Below, in pieces: positions 60,484 through 64,000 of a stretch of 64,000 nucleotides of DNA (its first letter is position 1; each line of letters begins with the position of its first letter). The notes under the pieces were generated by a model. It worked only from the letters and a program-made list of their open reading frames with translations. It did no database searches and had not been told where the DNA came from. The stretch lies in assembly GCF_047470865.1 (NCBI RefSeq), contig NZ_JAZDRH010000002.1, forward strand, positions 124,001 to 188,000, read 5' to 3'. Source of the DNA: JAZDRH01 sp047470865. GTDB taxonomy: Bacteria > Pseudomonadota > Gammaproteobacteria > Pseudomonadales > Pseudomonadaceae. Both the position numbers and the translations under genes were made by a program.

Positions 60484-61665
60484 TCAATCCGGCGTCCTCC
60501 CTGACACTATTTCAGCCTGGTACCGCTTCAGTGACTTGATTGCCTGTTCTTCCACTTCCTGGGCTATGTAAGTATCTTGTGAATCCAAACTACTATCGCC
60601 GCGAAGCAAGGCTAAGGCTTCCCTTCTGCGCTGCTCATCCATTCCTGAAGCACGCAACACCCGTTCAAGACGGGATGAGAATGTATGCCTGAGAGACTTG
60701 GCCGTTAAGTTTTCAGGAAGATCGTCTGCGTATTGCGATCGCAACAATTGAAAGAACTGTGTAATTGAGGATTGCGACAAAGGCGAACCCTCATCACTCA
60801 AGATTAAATAGTCTGATTCGTCTTGGCTTTTACTTTCAAGTACTTCACGCCAAGTAACAATGTACTCATTCAAAGCAAATGCAAGCTGCTTATTCTCAAT
60901 CGGGATGACTCGACCATTGCGCTTTATTTGAGGCCTCGGTCGTCTTACATCTAGTGGGTCCGCAGGTCTACGCTCAACCTTTATCGCCGAAATCGCACCA
61001 ACCTGGACATCCTCTACCCTGAGGCTAAGCAGCTCACCTGGCCTTAAACCACAAAATAGCATCAGCCCAACAGATACATAATTTCTAAATTTTACAGCAG
61101 AATCTCGCCCATAACCCTGCTCAGCATTGGGGTGCAATACCGCAAACAAGAAATCAACTTCTGACTCATTTAGGCCCTTTCGAAGACTCTTTCTCATTGG
61201 TGTGGCAGACATAAAGCTACCACCGAGCGTTTTAAGCAAAAATGATTTTCTCTCCCTTAAACGCTCATAGTCCAAGGAAGATAGGGGCAGCTGACTAGTC
61301 AGGACGTCCATGCACCAACTGAAAAATTGTCGGATAGTTGTTAACCGTTGATTGAAGGTATTAGGCGCTACTGCACTTATACGCCCTTTTTCCTGATCAA
61401 TTCTTAACACTTCGATCAAACCACCTTTTAATTCCGCTTCGTTAAATGAGTTTTGAGCCAGCAATTTCGTAGATAGGTCACAATTCGATTTATCCAGCCA
61501 GCGATAGAGCACTGAAAGCTCTCTCAAATTCCGAACCAATGTATTTGTACTGAGGGAGCGTCTGGCAAGAATAAACTCATTAGGTAAGACAACAGGCATA
61601 CCAGAATCATCCAGCATCATTGGTATTTGTTCACCCGTTTTGTGTGTGACTAGCTCTATTTTCAT
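60484..61665 (-). CDS. ginA: Tyrosine recombinase, GinA-like
   Basis: A 393-residue tyrosine recombinase, first gene of the module. An N-terminal SAM-like core-binding domain (about 35-140) precedes the catalytic domain: R in FCGLRPGELLSLR, the box AKSLRHTFSSRL (Lys in place of the first His), LRGDSSLDSQDTYI with the Tyr nucleophile and Asp where His/Trp is common. By order and length it matches GinA. A/T-rich DNA upstream should hold the promoter; AAGGGTGG is the likely ribosome-binding site. It points away from ssb's terminator. Confidence 0.85.
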   Translation of the reverse strand: MKIELVTHKTGEQIPMMLDDSGMPVVLPNEFILARRSLSTNTLVRNLRELSVLYRWLDKSNCDLSTKLLAQNSFNEAELKGGLIEVLRIDQEKGRISAVAPNTFNQRLTTIRQFFSWCMDVLTSQLPLSSLDYERLRERKSFLLKTLGGSFMSATPMRKSLRKGLNESEVDFLFAVLHPNAEQGYGRDSAVKFRNYVSVGLMLFCGLRPGELLSLRVEDVQVGAISAIKVERRPADPLDVRRPRPQIKRNGRVIPIENKQLAFALNEYIVTWREVLESKSQDESDYLILSDEGSPLSQSSITQFFQLLRSQYADDLPENLTAKSLRHTFSSRLERVLRASGMDEQRRREALALLRGDSSLDSQDTYIAQEVEEQAIKSLKRYQAEIVSGRTPD

Positions 61666-61739
61666 TACACCACCCTTATTGACAAAAAAAGGATAGCCAT
61701 AAAACTCTATTTTTATAATATTAATTATTATGCGATTTT

Positions 61740-61752
61740 ATAAAGAGACAAA
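61740..61752 (+). repeat. Candidate right junction repeat
   Basis: ATAAAGAGACAAA, imperfect match of the sequence at 43890-43902. It sits between the ginA promoter region and the ssb terminator, where the island must end. Confidence 0.3.
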
Positions 61753-61764
61753 ACTATCTAAAAC

Positions 61765-61810
61765 AAAAAAGCCCTTCAAATGTTTACACACTCAAAGGGC
61801 TTTATTTTTC
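61765..61810 (-). terminator. Bidirectional terminator after ssb
   Basis: AAAGCCCTT and AAGGGCTTT arms are separated by an 18-base loop, with A and T tracts on the two sides, so it can end transcripts in both directions. It insulates ssb from the island. Confidence 0.75.
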
Positions 61811-61884
61811 ACTTATTGCCTGTAAAACCAATCTATTAAACAAACCTGATTATGAATTACTTAACAATAATTACTTTATGTCAT

Positions 61885-62376
61885 TCAGAACGGAATATCG
61901 TCATCAAAGCTATCATAATCTGGAGCTGGTTGAGCCGCAGGGCGTGATGACGCTGGCTGTTGTGGTTGCGCAGCAGTAGGTTGTGGTGCTGGGCGTGATG
62001 CCGCAGGGCGTGAGCCAGCCTCTTGGTTATCATTACGACCATCCAGCATTTGCATGGTACCGCCCATATCTACCACGATTTCTGTGGTGTAACGTTTCAC
62101 ACCGTCTTTTTCCCACTCACGTGTTTGCAGACGGCCTTCGACATAAACTTTTGAACCTTTACGTAGGTATTCCCCAGCAATTTCTGCTAATTTGCCGAAA
62201 AACACTACACGGTGCCATTCAGTACGGTCGACCATCTGTCCTGTTTGCTTATCGCGCCAGCTATCACTAGTGGCTAAGGTAATGTTAGCGACAGCGTTAC
62301 CATTGGGCATATAACGCACTTCAGGATCATTACCTAAATTACCAATTAAAATTACTTTGTTAATTCCACGCGCCAT
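61885..62376 (-). CDS. ssb: Single-stranded DNA-binding protein
   Basis: A 163-residue SSB. The N-terminal OB fold (1-110) begins MARGINKVILIGNLGNDPEV, the central tail is Gln/Pro/Ala rich, and the protein ends in the acidic tip DDDIPF that recruits PriA, RecQ and other partners. I take the ATG at 62376, which follows GAGGAGAG; a longer frame adds ten foreign residues. It lies 14 bases downstream of the MFS gene. Confidence 0.97.
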   Translation of the reverse strand: MARGINKVILIGNLGNDPEVRYMPNGNAVANITLATSDSWRDKQTGQMVDRTEWHRVVFFGKLAEIAGEYLRKGSKVYVEGRLQTREWEKDGVKRYTTEIVVDMGGTMQMLDGRNDNQEAGSRPAASRPAPQPTAAQPQQPASSRPAAQPAPDYDSFDDDIPF

Positions 62377-62390
62377 CTTGCTCTCCTCAG

Positions 62391-63770
62391 TTACGCTTGC
62401 ACACAAGGCACAATACGCTCTAGCGATTCTCGATTTACTAATTGTGTATCAAATTTAATATAGACAGCAGATTCTTCTTCAACCCAGCTCACATCTGCTA
62501 CGCCTTCCTGGGCATTTAGTTCCTTTAGCCAAGCAGCAGTATCCTTTGTATCCACCACATTAAGACGCATGCTAGTTACATACGGTGGTTCTTGCATTGT
62601 ACATACCAGCAACAGCCAAATAACTGCCAGTACTGCACAGCCAATAAATACCAGCTCAGTTCCACCTATGGCTAAAAGCTTGCCACCTAAAATACCACCT
62701 AAGGCCGCACCTAAAAACTGGCTAGTTGAATAAATACCCATTGCAGTACCTTTATTACCTGCTGGTGCCTGCTTACTTATTAAAGAAGGTAATGAAGCTT
62801 CTAACAAATTAAATGCACAAAAAAACAGGATAAACCCTATAACCAACAATACTAGATTAATCCCCAGCCAAGCAAAGTAGAGTTCTATCAATAACAGCGC
62901 AGTGACTGCTCCAATCAATACTTTCTTCATTTGGCGCTTTTTTTCGCCAATAATAATGAAGGGAATCATACTAAAAAAGCCAAGCAAGACAGCCACAAGG
63001 TAAACCCACCAATGCTGCTCTTTAGCTAGCCCACCTTGTTCAACAAGCTGCAAAGGTAGTGCTATAAAGCTGGCCATTAATAAGCTATGCAAAATTAAAA
63101 TACTAAAATCCAAACGCAATAAATGACGATCTTTCAAGGTTTCCATAAAGACTTGAAGGTTAACGCCAGCCTCGCGATTTCTTAGGCGTTGTTGCGGCTT
63201 AGGTACTACCAAGGCCGTTATAACAATGCCTACTAACGCCATTATGCCTGTGGCATAGAATAAACCTGACAATGCAAAATGCTTGGTTAGCAAAGGGCCT
63301 ATCACCATAGCTATAGCAAAGGATAAGCCTATGCTCATGCCTATCATGGCCATCGCTTTGGTGCGGTGCTGTTCTCTTGTTAAGTCCGATAGTAACGCCA
63401 TTACAGCGGCGGAAATTGCACCTGTACCTTGCAAAATGCGCCCCAAAATAACGCCCCAGATAGAATCAGAATAGCCTGCTACAAGACTACCTAAAGCAAA
63501 CAACAGCAAACCTAGATAAATAATAGGCATACGCCCAAAGCGATCAGACAGCATACCAAAGGGAATCTGTAATAACGCCTGGGTTAAACCATAGGCTCCA
63601 ATCGCAAAGCCTAATAGTGCTGGTGTCGCACCTTGCAACGATGTTCCATAGGTCATCATTACAGGCAACACCATAAACATACCTAGCATGCGAAAAGCAA
63701 AAACCAGTGATAAACCGCCTGCGGCACGCATCTCCTGTGGAGTGAGCGTATCATTGCTATACTTCTGCAT
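62391..63770 (-). CDS. YajR-like MFS transporter
   Basis: A 459-residue major facilitator with 12 membrane helices over residues 15-390. Motif A is visible in GMLSDRFGRMPIIYLG, and a C-terminal soluble ferredoxin-like (YAM) domain (about 395-455, LNVVDTKDTAAWLKEL) is typical of YajR. Substrate unknown. The order ssb-MFS-uvrA is the same as in Pseudomonas. Confidence 0.9.
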   Translation of the reverse strand: MQKYSNDTLTPQEMRAAGGLSLVFAFRMLGMFMVLPVMMTYGTSLQGATPALLGFAIGAYGLTQALLQIPFGMLSDRFGRMPIIYLGLLLFALGSLVAGYSDSIWGVILGRILQGTGAISAAVMALLSDLTREQHRTKAMAMIGMSIGLSFAIAMVIGPLLTKHFALSGLFYATGIMALVGIVITALVVPKPQQRLRNREAGVNLQVFMETLKDRHLLRLDFSILILHSLLMASFIALPLQLVEQGGLAKEQHWWVYLVAVLLGFFSMIPFIIIGEKKRQMKKVLIGAVTALLLIELYFAWLGINLVLLVIGFILFFCAFNLLEASLPSLISKQAPAGNKGTAMGIYSTSQFLGAALGGILGGKLLAIGGTELVFIGCAVLAVIWLLLVCTMQEPPYVTSMRLNVVDTKDTAAWLKELNAQEGVADVSWVEEESAVYIKFDTQLVNRESLERIVPCVQA

Positions 63771-63840
63771 GATTCCCCCTAAAAATAACTTTGCCGATTC
63801 TAACAGGGCAAACGTTTTGCCGCAGCATCACATTGCTTTA

Positions 63841-63860
63841 TACTGGTTACTTTTACAGCA
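63841..63860. promoter_or_regulatory. LexA (SOS) box between uvrA and the MFS-ssb operon
   Basis: TACTGGTTACTTTTACAGCA fits the LexA consensus CTGT-N8-ACAG with one mismatch in the left half (CTGG). It lies 19 bases before the uvrA start and 71 bases from the MFS start, so it could control uvrA and possibly MFS-ssb. Confidence 0.7.
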
Positions 63861-63878
63861 CTTGTGCGAGATAGGATA

Positions 63879-64000
63879 GTGGAAAATATTTCAATTCGTG
63901 GTGCACGCACTCACAACTTAAAGAACATCGACTTAACGCTTCCTCGCAATAAGCTGATTGTGATCACTGGACTATCAGGTTCAGGAAAGTCCTCGCTGGC
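63879..64000 (+). CDS. uvrA: Excinuclease ABC subunit A, N-terminal part (runs off the window)
   Basis: The frame from GTG at 63879 reads MENISIRGARTHNLKNIDLT and reaches the first Walker A GLSGSGKSSLA at the window edge. UvrA is the damage-recognising ATPase of nucleotide excision repair. AGGA is placed at 63874. It is divergent from the MFS-ssb unit and has a LexA-type box in its promoter region. Confidence 0.95.
   Translation, partial: MENISIRGARTHNLKNIDLTLPRNKLIVITGLSGSGKSSL

Larger units (their letters stand above)
43890..61752 (-). mobile_element. Putative GInt-type genomic island carrying a defence cargo
   Basis: The island is defined by a four-gene recombinase module at its right end (ginA-ginB-ginC-ginD, 61665 to 56433), a cargo of defence genes all reading in the same direction, and a gene-poor left end. 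This tripartite structure is that of GInts, a family of integrative islands described in Pseudomonas and many other bacteria that need three different tyrosine recombinases plus a small protein. It interrupts the space between the ssb terminator and the nucleotide-sugar gene. Exact ends are not certain; ATAAAGnnnCAAA occurs at 43890 and 61740 and is my candidate for the junction repeats. Confidence 0.75.

Noticed and set aside
56433..61665. RIT (recombinase in trio) element or Tn554-like transposon
   Set aside because: RIT elements carry three recombinases of more similar size and essentially no cargo, and Tn554 has only two recombinases. Three unequal recombinases plus a small fourth protein and a cargo fit GInt better, though the families are related.
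61666..61884. tRNA gene as island attachment site
   Set aside because: No cloverleaf or TTCRA-type motif is visible at either end; the island sits beside the ssb terminator instead.

Overview
The window looks like a chromosome segment from a gammaproteobacterium of the Pseudomonadaceae. The gene order matches what I know of Pseudomonas: xerC-DUF484-dapF-lysA-lptM facing cyaY and rnk, then argH, algZ-algR-hemC-hemD-hemX-hemY-dsbB, priA-argS-SPOR-hslV-hslU-DUF971-ubiE-ubiJ-ubiB-hisI-hisE-tatABC, and ssb-MFS-uvrA. By eye the base composition is much lower in G+C than typical Pseudomonas, so a low-GC relative (Thiopseudomonas/Oblitimonas/Denitrificimonas-like) is my best guess. This is inferred from gene content and was not checked against a database.

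Layout. 1-8.1 kb: the lysine/diaminopimelate and cell-division block, frataxin, Rnk, two lipoproteins and argH. 8.3-15.6 kb: a lone FimT-like pseudopilin, the AlgZ/AlgR two-component pair, the haem operon hemCDXY and dsbB. 15.5-24.2 kb: an ABC-F ATPase, a small MscS channel, TerC, a WGR protein, malate:quinone oxidoreductase and small enzymes. 24.4-37.5 kb: a dense plus-strand run covering replication restart (priA), arginyl-tRNA synthetase, the HslVU protease, ubiquinone synthesis, late histidine synthesis, Tat export and rRNA methylation. 37.5-43.9 kb: a divergent CadR/CadA metal-efflux pair with a textbook MerR-type operator, dtd, fbp, ompW and a nucleotide-sugar reductase-like gene. 61.9-64 kb: ssb, an MFS transporter and the start of uvrA behind a LexA-type box.

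Between the nucleotide-sugar gene and the ssb terminator (about 43.9-61.7 kb) lies an island in which every recognised gene reads leftward. Its right end carries three different tyrosine recombinases plus a small HTH/coiled-coil protein in overlapping order, the hallmark of the GInt genomic islands (ginABCD). The cargo is defensive: an XRE-ImmA/IrrE regulator-protease overlapping a PIN-domain protein, then an operon encoding a small HTH protein, HsdM, HsdS, a RecQ-like helicase fused to a phosphoribosyltransferase, a DprA-like protein and HsdR. The left end is a gene-poor stretch of about 0.5 kb with inverted repeats.

The most interesting unit is the helicase-phosphoribosyltransferase fusion plus DprA-like protein embedded between hsdS and hsdR. 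It mirrors the ComFA (helicase), ComFC (phosphoribosyltransferase-like) and DprA set that handles incoming single-stranded DNA in transformation, but here it travels with a restriction-modification system. A second notable point is an in-frame TGA at codon 15 of what appears to be the true ginB reading frame, which may have disabled or may modulate the island's mobility.
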